Translations under genes and position numbers: made by a program
Assembly: GCF_001983105.1 (NCBI RefSeq)
Contig: NZ_MOMC01000038.1
Location: 45,239-51,742, forward strand
DNA from: Pseudofrankia asymbiotica
Lineage (GTDB): Bacteria; Actinomycetota; Actinomycetes; Frankiales; Frankiaceae
Length of the DNA stretch: 6,504 nucleotides
Reading direction: 5' to 3'
Shown here: positions 1 through 6,184 of the stretch, in pieces
How the letters are laid out: each line of letters starts with the position of its first letter
How positions within the stretch are numbered: the first letter of the stretch is position 1
Notes under the pieces: generated by a model
What the model was told of the DNA's origin: nothing
Database searches by the model: none
Seen by the model: the letters and a program-made list of their open reading frames with translations, nothing else

Positions 1-276
1 GTAGACGACGTCCTTGTGGCTGGTCAGCGGTACGCCGAGCTGGCGTGGGGCCGCCCGGTCGGTGAGGTCCCAGAGGATCACCGTGCGGTCCTCGCCGCCG
101 CTGGCGAGGGTGTGGCCGTCGGGTGAGAACGCCACCGTCTGCACGATGTCCGTGTGGCTGGTCAGCGGTGCGCCGAGCTGGCGTGGGGCCGCCCGGTCGG
201 TGAGGTCCCAGAGGGTCACGGCCCGGTCCTCGCCGCCGCTGGCGAGGGTGCGGCCGTCGGGGGAGAACGCGACGGT
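1..276 (-). repeat. 138-nt tandem duplication of a WD40 repeat unit
   Basis: Bases 20-130 and 158-268 align at a 138-base offset (46 codons) with only about six mismatches over roughly 110 bases by eye. Both copies encode a SPDG-TLASGGEDR-LWDLTDRAAPRQLG unit. The next WD40 units to the right (before about 276-760) are related at protein level but clearly diverged in DNA. This indicates a recent unit duplication or gene conversion in the sensor domain; the array may continue past the left edge. Confidence 0.85.
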
Positions 277-3200
277 GTGCACCGACCGCTGGTTGGCGTC
301 GCCGCGGCCGGCTCCGAGCCGCCGCGGGGCCGCGGGGCTGGCGATGTCCCACAGGAGCACCTGGCCGTCGCCGGCGCCGACGGCGAGGGAGCGGCCGTCC
401 CGTGACATGGCCAACGCGTAGGCGATGCCGACGTGGCCGGCGCGCGCGGCGACGCTGTCCATGGGCTGGCTGACCCGCCGCGCGGCCGCGGGGCGGGTGA
501 CGTCCCACAGGCTGACGGTGCCGTCGTAGCTGGCCGTGGCGAGGGTCCGGCCGTCCGGGGTGAAGGCCACCGAGCTCACAGGGGAGTCGTGGCCGGCGGC
601 CAGCCGGGCGAGCCGGCGAGACGACGCCGGGTCCGCCACGTCCCAGAGAATCGTGCCCCCGTCATAGCTGGCGGTGGCCAGCGTCCGCCCGTCCGGCGCG
701 TAGGCCACGCCGCGGACGGGGCCCTGCGCGCCGGCGAGAGTCGCCGTGTAGGGAGTGGAGGCGAGGGTGCTCGCGAGGTTGGCGGACGCGGCCTCGGCCT
801 CGCCCTCGCTGATCTGGTGGGCGGCGATGGCGCGCCGGAGCGCGCCTCGCGGGTCGGTCGCCCGCCGGGCGTCGGCCTGGCTCAGCAGGTCGCGGGCGAT
901 CGCCTCCAGCCGGTGCCGGTTGGCCTCCCGCCGCTGGTCCAGCCCAAAACCGACCATCGTCACGGCGACGACGAGGAGCACGGCCAGCGCGGCGACGACG
1001 CCTCGGCGCAGGCGGGCGGCCCGGTGGTGCTGGGCGACGGACGCCCGCAGGAACGCCGCGGCGATGGGATCCGGGAGCGGGCGGCCCGCCAGGCGCGTGC
1101 GGGCGGCCGCGAGGCGGCCGCCGCGGTAGAGCAGGTCACGGCTTGTCCAGGCGTGCCGGCGCGGGCGCCATCCCGGCCGCGGGCGCCATCCCGGCCGCGG
1201 GCGCCGCCAGGACCTGGGGGCCCAGGGACGGGCAACCGCGCGGCCGCCGGCGGCCTCGGGCCGCCGCACCTCCTCCCAACGGCGCGCGTCGGCCTCGATC
1301 TCCTCGCTGATGAGACTCAGGTCGCGGTCGGCGTCGATCCAGTCGCGCAGCCGCGGCCAGGCACGCAGCAGCGCCTCGTGGGCGATCTCGACGGTCTCGC
1401 CGACGCCTCCGGGACCGGCGTCGGCGAGCTCGTCCGCGTGGCGGTCGGAGCGCGGCTCGCCGACCACGGCGCCCATCCAGGACGGCGCCCCCGGGTGCCC
1501 GATCGCTTCGTGGCTCAAGGTGATCAGGCGTGCGTCGACCGCGCGGTCGAGGGCGGCCGAGGCGGCTGCCGGGTCCTCCGCCCCGGCCAGCAGCACCGCC
1601 TTCCCGACCCGCCGACGGGTGTAGTCCTCCGCGTGCGCGAGCCGCACGAACATCGCCCTGGCTTCCCGCTGGCCGGTCTCGTCCAGATCGCCGTACACGG
1701 TCTCGGCCCGGCGGCTGATCGCGCCGTCGATGCCGCCGGTCGCCCGGTAGCCGTCGATCGTCAGCCACGGGCCGTCGCGGCGCAGCCAGGTCTCCAGCAG
1801 CGCGTGGGCCAGCATCGGGAGGGCTCCGGCCTCCTGGGCGCCGCCGCCGATCGCGCCGAGGTCGGCGAGCAGGACCTCGACCAGGCCCGGTTCCAACGCG
1901 AAGCCCGTCTCGCGGGCGGGATCCTCGATCGCCCGGCGCAGCTCGTCCCGGCTCATCGGCCCCACGACGAGCGGGCCTCGCTGGATCGCGTCGGCGAGGG
2001 CTGGATGGGCCGTGCAGGCGGGAAGGAAGTCGGCCCGCGGCACCGCGATGACCGTCGCCGGGGGGAGCTCGCCGTCGGCGGTCGACGCGTACGCGAGCGC
2101 CTCCACGAAGGCCTCGCGGTCCTCCGCTCGTTCGCAGCTGGTGAAGATCTCCTCGAACTGGTCGACGACCAGCACGACGCGTCCCTGCTCGGCGGGCATG
2201 TCGCCGGGCTCCGGCCCGCACTGCCCAAATGGCCGGGGGCCGGACGGCGAGACACCGAGCCCGGCGTCGGACGGGCCGCCGAGGGACAGAGAGCCCTCGG
2301 ACGGTGCGCCTGTGGACGGTGCGTCCGAGGACGGCGCCCCGGGCGGATGGCCGTCGGCGAACCGGGACGCGACGACGGCGCGCAACGTGTTCGCGAGCTC
2401 GGTCGGATCGGCGCGCCAGCGCTCGCGCAGGTCCGCCGGGTCGGCCCCGACCGGGCCGGCGAGACGAGCCGCGAGGGCCCCGAAGGGGTCCGCGCCGGGC
2501 GTCATCGTGATCTGGGGCCACCGGGCGGACGCGCCATCGCCCACGTCGCCGTGCGCGAGCGCCGGGAGCAGGCCCGCCCGGACGAGCGACGACTTCCCCG
2601 AGCCGGAGGAGCCGACGACGAGCAGCGGTCCGCACCCGGAACGCAGCGCCACCAGCTTGACCAGCCTGCCGACGAGATCGCCGCGGCCACGGAACAGATG
2701 GGCGTCCGCCGAGCCGAAGGCGGTCAGCCCGGGGTAGGGACAGACGAGGTCACGATCGTCGGTCGCGGCGGTGGCCGCGCGCCGCGCCGCGTCGCGTCGA
2801 TCGGTCGCGGCGTTCGGCCCGATGGCGATCGTCGGCTGCCGGTACGCCGGGTTGGCGGCGAGGTTCAGGACGCCGGCGTCGTGCGCGCTCCACCAGCGCG
2901 GCACCGGGTAGCCCTGCTCGGGAAGCGTGCGGGCCAGGGTCCGCGCGATGAGGTCGAGTGTCAGGTCGGGGCCGCCGTGCACGTCGCCGTCGCGAAGCAG
3001 CGCCAGGAGCGCTCCCGTGAACGCGGTGTGGCGGGCCCCCGGCGGGGCGATCGCGTGCTCCTCCCGGGAGGCGGAGGCGAGCACGAACCGCCGCCCGCCA
3101 CCGCCCTCGAACCCGGTGTCGAGCGAGCTCAGGCCACGATCGGCGATCCGGCCGGCGTAGCAGGCGTCGACGATGAGGACGATCGTGCGCGCCGGGCAGT

Positions 3201-3582
3201 GCTCCCGCAGCAGCTCGTGGATCTGGCTGAACGGCAGTGCCTGGTACGCCGCGAGCCCGCGGCTGACGTCGACCGTCGCCCGGGTCGCGAGATACAGGTT
3301 GTTCTGACCGTCCAGCTGGCCATGCCCGGCGTACCAGAGCAGGAACACGTCCCCGGCCTGGCTGGCGCTGGCCTTGAGCGCGCTGGCGAGGACGATCGGG
3401 TTCTCGGAGTCCGTGACCCGGGTGATCTGCCCCGGCGTGACGCCGCAGCGCTCCACCAGCGCGTCGGCCAGGTCCTCCTGGGTCGTCCGGACCGAGGGCA
3501 GGTCGGGCAGGACCGAGCCGGCCTCATGGCTGGCCGTCGCGACGAGCATGACCCGGGTGCCCGCGCCCGCGAGGTCTCCCAT
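1..3582 (-). CDS. Caspase-like protease / nSTAND NTPase / TM / WD40-repeat protein (3' end outside window)
   Basis: Multidomain signalling protein, probably a self-contained sensor, switch and protease. The frame is open from ATG 3582 to base 1 (1194 codons, no stop), so the C-terminus is missing. Order: caspase-like peptidase about 9-240, with catalytic His in YAGHG (His87) and Cys in DACYAG (Cys141), then the SASREE and AFTGALL motifs typical of bacterial caspase homologues; nSTAND-type P-loop NTPase about 280-760, opening with CPYPGLTAF, Walker A GSSGSGKS (324-331), Walker B LVVDQFEE (471-478) and the family motif HEALLRAWPRLRDWI (735-749); a Pro/Arg/Trp repeat linker (795-806); a hydrophobic helix about 861-880; an Ala-rich helical linker; WD40 repeats from about 943, five complete plus a partial sixth. 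The start is supported by GAGGTG just upstream. It lies 14 bp after the EACC1 gene, so the two are probably co-transcribed. By family knowledge, ligand sensing by WD40 should drive NTP-dependent oligomerisation and caspase activation; substrate and trigger are unknown. The Pro/Ser/Ala insert before Walker B is unusual. Confidence 0.92.
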   Translation of the reverse strand, partial: MGDLAGAGTRVMLVATASHEAGSVLPDLPSVRTTQEDLADALVERCGVTPGQITRVTDSENPIVLASALKASASQAGDVFLLWYAGHGQLDGQNNLYLATRATVDVSRGLAAYQALPFSQIHELLREHCPARTIVLIVDACYAGRIADRGLSSLDTGFEGGGGRRFVLASASREEHAIAPPGARHTAFTGALLALLRDGDVHGGPDLTLDLIARTLARTLPEQGYPVPRWWSAHDAGVLNLAANPAYRQPTIAIGPNAATDRRDAARRAATAATDDRDLVCPYPGLTAFGSADAHLFRGRGDLVGRLVKLVALRSGCGPLLVVGSSGSGKSSLVRAGLLPALAHGDVGDGASARWPQITMTPGADPFGALAARLAGPVGADPADLRERWRADPTELANTLRAVVASRFADGHPPGAPSSDAPSTGAPSEGSLSLGGPSDAGLGVSPSGPRPFGQCGPEPGDMPAEQGRVVLVVDQFEEIFTSCERAEDREAFVEALAYASTADGELPPATVIAVPRADFLPACTAHPALADAIQRGPLVVGPMSRDELRRAIEDPARETGFALEPGLVEVLLADLGAIGGGAQEAGALPMLAHALLETWLRRDGPWLTIDGYRATGGIDGAISRRAETVYGDLDETGQREARAMFVRLAHAEDYTRRRVGKAVLLAGAEDPAAASAALDRAVDARLITLSHEAIGHPGAPSWMGAVVGEPRSDRHADELADAGPGGVGETVEIAHEALLRAWPRLRDWIDADRDLSLISEEIEADARRWEEVRRPEAAGGRAVARPWAPRSWRRPRPGWRPRPGWRPRRHAWTSRDLLYRGGRLAAARTRLAGRPLPDPIAAAFLRASVAQHHRAARLRRGVVAALAVLLVVAVTMVGFGLDQRREANRHRLEAIARDLLSQADARRATDPRGALRRAIAAHQISEGEAEAASANLASTLASTPYTATLAGAQGPVRGVAYAPDGRTLATASYDGGTILWDVADPASSRRLARLAAGHDSPVSSVAFTPDGRTLATASYDGTVSLWDVTRPAAARRVSQPMDSVAARAGHVGIAYALAMSRDGRSLAVGAGDGQVLLWDIASPAAPRRLGAGRGDANQRSVHTVAFSPDGRTLASGGEDRAVTLWDLTDRAAPRQLGAPLTSHTDIVQTVAFSPDGHTLASGGEDRTVILWDLTDRAAPRQLGVPLTSHKDVVY
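1163..1205. repeat. 18-nt tandem repeat, 2.4 copies, in linker of the caspase/NTPase gene
   Basis: The unit gggcgccatcccggccgc occurs at 1163-1180 and 1181-1198 without a mismatch, followed by the first seven bases again. On the coding strand it gives a six-residue repeat PRPGWR (residues about 795-806) between the NTPase domain and the membrane helix. The unit is a multiple of three, so copy-number change would alter linker length without a frameshift. Confidence 0.9.
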
Positions 3583-3586
3583 CGAA

Positions 3587-3592
3587 CACCTC
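3587..3592 (-). promoter_or_regulatory. Ribosome binding site of the caspase/NTPase gene
   Basis: On the minus strand GAGGTG lies four bases before ATG 3582 (GAGG core six bases away) and sits in the 14-bp gap after the EACC1 stop. It fixes the start of the large gene and supports translation from the shared transcript. Confidence 0.7.
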
Positions 3593-3596
3593 GGGC

Positions 3597-4067
3597 TCAG
3601 CCGTCGGCGGTCAGTGGTCGATCGTTGTCCCGTCGGCCCGCGCCGCGCCGGCCGGTCTCCGCGGGCCCGCCGGTCGTGGCGGCGACGGGACCGAGCTGGG
3701 TGGCGAGATCGTCCAGGACGTCGGTGACATGGCCGACGGGAAGCGCCTTGGCCTCGCTGGCGCTGATGGTGACCTGCGCGCCGTCCGACCGGCGGAAGGT
3801 CAGGTCGACGGGACTGCGCCGGACCTTCAGCCAGCTGATCACCACGCTGCCGAGCGTGCGTACCGAGGCCGTCGCGAGCGCCATGCCGCCGCCGCTGGCC
3901 AGGCCGACCACCATCGAGGCCGTGTCCACGCCCATCTCCCCTGGACGAGGAGACTCCTCGCGCAGCGCGACCCTTCCCTGGAACTCGGGCTCGTTGAGCA
4001 GCCACGTCCGGAGGCTGCGCAGCTCCTCGCCCGACGACGCGGCGTCAGCCACGATCTCGACGTCCAT
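3597..4067 (-). CDS. Effector-associated constant component 1 (EACC1) family protein
   Basis: Small 156-residue protein that I recognise as EACC1 from its layout: a beta-strand start (MDVEIVAD), the helix motif LRSLRTWLLNEPEFQGRV (17-34), a Gly/Ala-rich hydrophobic stretch about 46-80 ending ISWL, a basic KVRR turn, then a strand pair around VDLTFRRSDGAQVTISA (87-103). The last ~25 residues are a polar Gly/Arg tail that looks disordered. EACC1 was named from comparative genomics as a constant partner of variable effectors in STAND/caspase/protease conflict systems; its biochemistry is not established, and an adaptor or membrane-associated role is inference. A GTG at 4091 would add eight residues (MAYRDGST), but I prefer ATG 4067 because GGGAG lies just upstream and family members usually begin at the beta strand. 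The stop is 14 bp before the caspase/NTPase start, indicating one operon. The stretch upstream (4068-4218) is non-coding and likely holds the promoter. Confidence 0.85.
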   Translation of the reverse strand: MDVEIVADAASSGEELRSLRTWLLNEPEFQGRVALREESPRPGEMGVDTASMVVGLASGGGMALATASVRTLGSVVISWLKVRRSPVDLTFRRSDGAQVTISASEAKALPVGHVTDVLDDLATQLGPVAATTGGPAETGRRGAGRRDNDRPLTADG

Positions 4068-4218
4068 GGTGCTCCCATCCCGGTACGCCACCTACGGTGA
4101 GAGATCTGATACTCGCAGTGAAGAGACATACCCGCTCTGTGGCGCGGAAGCGCGGGATCGGGACGTAGGACCCCGATCTGTTCCGATCGCGGTCGGCCGG
4201 ACCAGGTGATCCGGTGGT
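4068..4218. other. Intergenic region between response regulator and EACC1 gene
   Basis: This 151-bp stretch lies between two co-directional genes. The half next to the response regulator holds two hairpins (4142-4153 and 4156-4178). The half next to EACC1 (about 4092-4140) is visibly richer in A and T than the surroundings, as expected of a promoter for the EACC1-caspase operon. I could not place a convincing -35/-10 pair. An open plus-strand frame passes through but has no family signature. Confidence 0.6.
4142..4178 (-). terminator. Possible terminator hairpins downstream of the response regulator
   Basis: Bases 4156-4162 (gatcggg) and 4172-4178 (cccgatc) form a perfect seven-base-pair stem around a nine-base loop. 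Beside it, 4142-4153 forms a four-base-pair GCGC stem with a four-base loop. No U-tract follows on the minus strand, which is common for actinobacterial terminators but weakens the call. If active, they would end the kinase-regulator transcript before the EACC1 gene. Confidence 0.35.
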
Positions 4219-4234
4219 TCAGGTGATCCGGCGG
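4203..4234. repeat. Direct repeat spanning the stop codon of the response regulator gene
   Basis: The 15-mers caggtgatccggtgg (4203-4217) and caggtgatccggcgg (4220-4234) differ at one base and are 17 bases apart. The right copy contains the last codons and TGA of the response regulator; the left copy is just beyond it. It may be a small slippage duplication or a paired protein-binding site. Confidence 0.6.
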
Positions 4235-4887
4235 TCGGCCGCCCAGCGGGTGAGCTGATGGCGGCTGGACAGCCGCAGCTTGCGCAGCACGTTGGACGCG
4301 TGCGTCTCGACGGTCTTGACCGAGATGAACAGCTCCGCCGCGATCTCCTTGTAGGCGTACCCGCGGGCCAGCAGCCGCAGCACCTCGCGCTCGCGCGGCG
4401 TGAGCTGGTCGAAGTCGGCGTCGGTGGCGGACGTGGGCGCGGCGGTGTCGCCGGCTGTGGACGGCGCGGCCGGGGCGTCCCGGAAGGCGTCCAGGACGAA
4501 GCCCGCCAGCAGCGGGCTGAACACGACGTCCCCGCCCGCCACCCGCTCGACGGCATCGGCGAGATCGTCAGCCGAGATCGTCTTGGTGACGTAGCCACGG
4601 GCGCCCGCGCGGATCAGCGCGATGACGTCCTCGGCCGCGTCCGAGACGGACAGGGCCAGGAAGCGCGTGGCCGGCAGGCGTTCGCCCACCTGCCGCAGGA
4701 CGGCGAGACCGCCTCCGTCCGGCATGTGCACGTCGAGCAGCACGACCTGCGGCCTGCTCGCCACGATGCCGGCGACGGCGTCGGCGGGCGTCGCCGCCTC
4801 ACCGACGACCTCGACCCGCCCGCCGAGCTCGGCGCGGACGCCCGCCCGGAACATGGCGTGGTCGTCGACCAGGTAGACCGTCGTCAT
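4219..4887 (-). CDS. NarL/LuxR-type two-component response regulator (EsrR-like)
   Basis: Cytoplasmic DNA-binding response regulator of 222 residues, normal length for the NarL family. The receiver domain (1-120) has the acidic pair Asp8/Asp9, the phospho-acceptor Asp52 in LLDVHMPDGGG, the conserved Ser80 and Lys102 (GYVTK). An Ala/Pro/Thr-rich linker (about 137-157) leads to a LuxR-type helix-turn-helix (159-222) with LTPREREVLRLLARG and the recognition region ISVKTVETHASNVLRKL. Its ATG overlaps the TGA of the upstream kinase gene by four bases (ATGA), and AAGGA at 4895-4899 lies 7 nt before the start inside the kinase gene, so translation is probably coupled and the kinase is the cognate partner. 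By analogy with C. glutamicum EsrR it should control envelope-stress genes and its own divergent locus. The palindrome at 6131-6148 is a candidate binding site. All key residues are present. Confidence 0.95.
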   Translation of the reverse strand: MTTVYLVDDHAMFRAGVRAELGGRVEVVGEAATPADAVAGIVASRPQVVLLDVHMPDGGGLAVLRQVGERLPATRFLALSVSDAAEDVIALIRAGARGYVTKTISADDLADAVERVAGGDVVFSPLLAGFVLDAFRDAPAAPSTAGDTAAPTSATDADFDQLTPREREVLRLLARGYAYKEIAAELFISVKTVETHASNVLRKLRLSSRHQLTRWAADRRIT

Positions 4888-6059
4888 CGCCGCATCCTTA
4901 TCGCTACTTCCGTGCCGCCGCCAGGGCTGCTTCGGATCGAGACCGTCCCGCCGTTGCGCTCGACGCGGCTGATGATCGAGCCGCGCACCCCCTGGCGGTC
5001 CTCGGCGACCGCGTCCGGCTCGAAGCCGATCCCGCGGTCCCTGACGAAGACGCTGACCGCGTCGGCCTCGACCTCGGCGTAGAGCGAGATGTCCGTGGTC
5101 CCGGAATGCCGCGCCGCGTTGACCATCGCCTCGCGGGCCGCGGCGCAGGCGGCCGCGAGCGCGTCGTCCAGGGCGAGGTCACCGACCACGACGACGTCCA
5201 CCTTGACGGCGTACGCGTCCTCGACCTCGGCGGCGGCCGTGCGCAGCTCCGCGCCGAGCTGGCCGCCCGCGGCGCGTGTGCCGTAGAGCAGGCCGCGCAG
5301 CTCGCGCTCCTGCCCGCGCGCGAGGCGGGTCACCTCACGTGGCGAGTCCGCGTTGCGCTGGATGAGGGCGAGGGTCTGCAGGACCGAGTCGTGCAGATGT
5401 GCCGCGATGTCGGCGCGCTCCTGGCCGCGGATCCGCTCGGCCCGCTCCGCGCCGAGCTGGGACGTCAGCTGGATCCACCAGGGGCCCCCGAGCAGCGCCA
5501 GGCCGACGGTGGTCACGCCCATCGCCCACAGCCCGTCCCGCAGGGTGTTCACGTTCGCCCGGTGCAGCACGAGGACGCCGCCGGCGACGACCAGCGCGGC
5601 TCCGACGGCCAGGCGCAGCCGTCCCATCCGATCCGCGGGAGGCGCCCCGAACGTGCTGCGCGAGGCCCGCAGCCAGCGCTCGCGGTCCGGGCTGGCCGCC
5701 TGGCGCCAGATCGTCGCGCCGCCGAGGCAGGCCAGCAGGGTCGGCACGAACAACGAACCGCCGGCGACCCTGGTGGCGAGCAGCCCGGTGGCCGCGAGCA
5801 CGACGACGGCGAGCAGCGCGAACTCGACGGGACGCGGCAGCCGCGAACGCCGGGCGCCCTCGGGTGTGGGCAGCACGATCCAGTAGGTCGCGTAGAGCGC
5901 GATGCCAAGGCCGCCACTGACCGCCAGGACGAGGAAGGCCAGCGCGACCGCTCGGCGCCGCAGGCCCGTGTGCAGCGCGATCCCCGCGACCACGCCGCCG
6001 GCCCAGCCGATATCCGGACGCCGGTGGAGAACGCGGGTGGCGGGCAGGCTGCGGGTCAC
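4884..6059 (-). CDS. PspC-domain sensor histidine kinase (EsrS-like)
   Basis: Membrane sensor kinase of 391 residues. The N-terminus (about 12-64) is a PspC-like segment: a Gly-rich amphipathic lead (GWAGGVVAGIALHTGLRRR) and a hydrophobic helix ending YWIVLP. Four further membrane helices are predicted at about 80-97, 102-118, 149-166 and 177-198. A HisKA_3 dimerisation domain follows, with phospho-acceptor His223 in AAHLHDSVLQTL, then a HATPase_c domain with N-box REAMVNAARHS (Asn314), G1 DRGIGF (341-346), G2-like GVRGSIISRVERNGG (357-371) and a final GGGTEVAI. There is no large extracytoplasmic sensor domain, so sensing is probably within the membrane or through a partner, as in PspC-type kinases. 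The start is GTG 6059; no strong Shine-Dalgarno sequence is visible, so the start is the weakest part of the call. The gene overlaps the response regulator by four bases and diverges from a second PspC gene, the EsrI-EsrS-EsrR layout. Confidence 0.93.
   Translation of the reverse strand: MTRSLPATRVLHRRPDIGWAGGVVAGIALHTGLRRRAVALAFLVLAVSGGLGIALYATYWIVLPTPEGARRSRLPRPVEFALLAVVVLAATGLLATRVAGGSLFVPTLLACLGGATIWRQAASPDRERWLRASRSTFGAPPADRMGRLRLAVGAALVVAGGVLVLHRANVNTLRDGLWAMGVTTVGLALLGGPWWIQLTSQLGAERAERIRGQERADIAAHLHDSVLQTLALIQRNADSPREVTRLARGQERELRGLLYGTRAAGGQLGAELRTAAAEVEDAYAVKVDVVVVGDLALDDALAAACAAAREAMVNAARHSGTTDISLYAEVEADAVSVFVRDRGIGFEPDAVAEDRQGVRGSIISRVERNGGTVSIRSSPGGGTEVAIRMRR
4895..4899 (-). promoter_or_regulatory. 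Ribosome binding site of the response regulator gene
   Basis: AAGGA on the minus strand lies seven bases before ATG 4887, within the last codons of the kinase gene. Together with the four-base ATGA overlap this indicates coupled translation. Confidence 0.7.
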
Positions 6060-6130
6060 ACGGCCATGATTCCGGCTCGGGCCGCCGCCGGGTATCAGGA
6101 GTCGCCCCCAGACGCGGGCTCAGGGTCGAA

Positions 6131-6148
6131 ATCAGGGGTTCACCTGAT
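6131..6148. promoter_or_regulatory. Imperfect palindrome, candidate operator in the divergent PspC promoter region
   Basis: The 18-mer atcaggggttcacctgat has matching six-base arms ATCAGG/CCTGAT around a six-base centre, two bases of which (one pair) also match. A further half-site atcagg occurs at 6094-6099. It lies between the divergent kinase and PspC genes, where a dimeric NarL-type regulator could act on both. Assignment to the neighbouring regulator is inference. Confidence 0.45.
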
Positions 6149-6174
6149 GCGCGGACGCCCCGTCGCCCGCAACG

Positions 6175-6180
6175 TATAGC
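6175..6180 (+). promoter_or_regulatory. Possible -10 element of a leaderless PspC-gene transcript
   Basis: TATAGC stands out in a very GC-rich region and ends four bases before ATG 6185, so a start site at the usual distance would fall on or next to the A of the ATG. No good -35 hexamer is seen at the expected place (near 6152-6157), which would fit dependence on an activator bound at the palindrome about 45 bases upstream. Confidence 0.35.
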
Positions 6181-6184
6181 CACT

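Larger units (their letters stand above)
6060..6184. other. Divergent intergenic region between kinase and PspC genes
   Basis: These 125 bases separate the GTG start of the kinase (minus) from the ATG of the PspC gene (plus). They contain the 6131-6148 palindrome, the extra half-site at 6094-6099 and the -10-like element at 6175-6180. No convincing kinase promoter hexamers could be placed. If the locus is autoregulated as in EsrISR, control of both directions should sit here. Confidence 0.6.

Noticed and set aside
357..371. Kinase G2 box (residues 357-371 of the kinase protein) thought degenerate because it reads GVRGSIISRVERNGG
   Set aside because: The coordinates given are protein residues, not bases. 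A sequence of this form (G-x-R-x-S-I-I-x-R) is usual in PspC-type kinases, so it is not a sign of inactivation.
1136..2635. Open frame of 499 codons on the minus strand
   Set aside because: It is in a different frame from the NTPase domain on the same strand and translates to low-complexity Arg/Pro/Gly sequence. The correct frame shows Walker A, Walker B and the HEALLRAW motif.
4068..4091. Upstream GTG start (4091) for the EACC1 gene
   Set aside because: It would add eight residues with no family similarity, while ATG 4067 has GGGAG just upstream and begins at the expected beta strand. It remains possible.
433..4209. Open frame of 1258 codons on the plus strand
   Set aside because: It runs antisense to the caspase/NTPase and EACC1 genes, whose minus-strand frames carry clear catalytic and domain motifs. 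The plus frame is Arg/Gly/Ala/Pro-rich with no recognisable domain; long antisense frames are expected in DNA this GC-rich.
5106..6179. Open frame of 357 codons on the plus strand
   Set aside because: It is antisense to the kinase gene, spans its promoter region and has no domain signature; its composition is that of a shadow frame.
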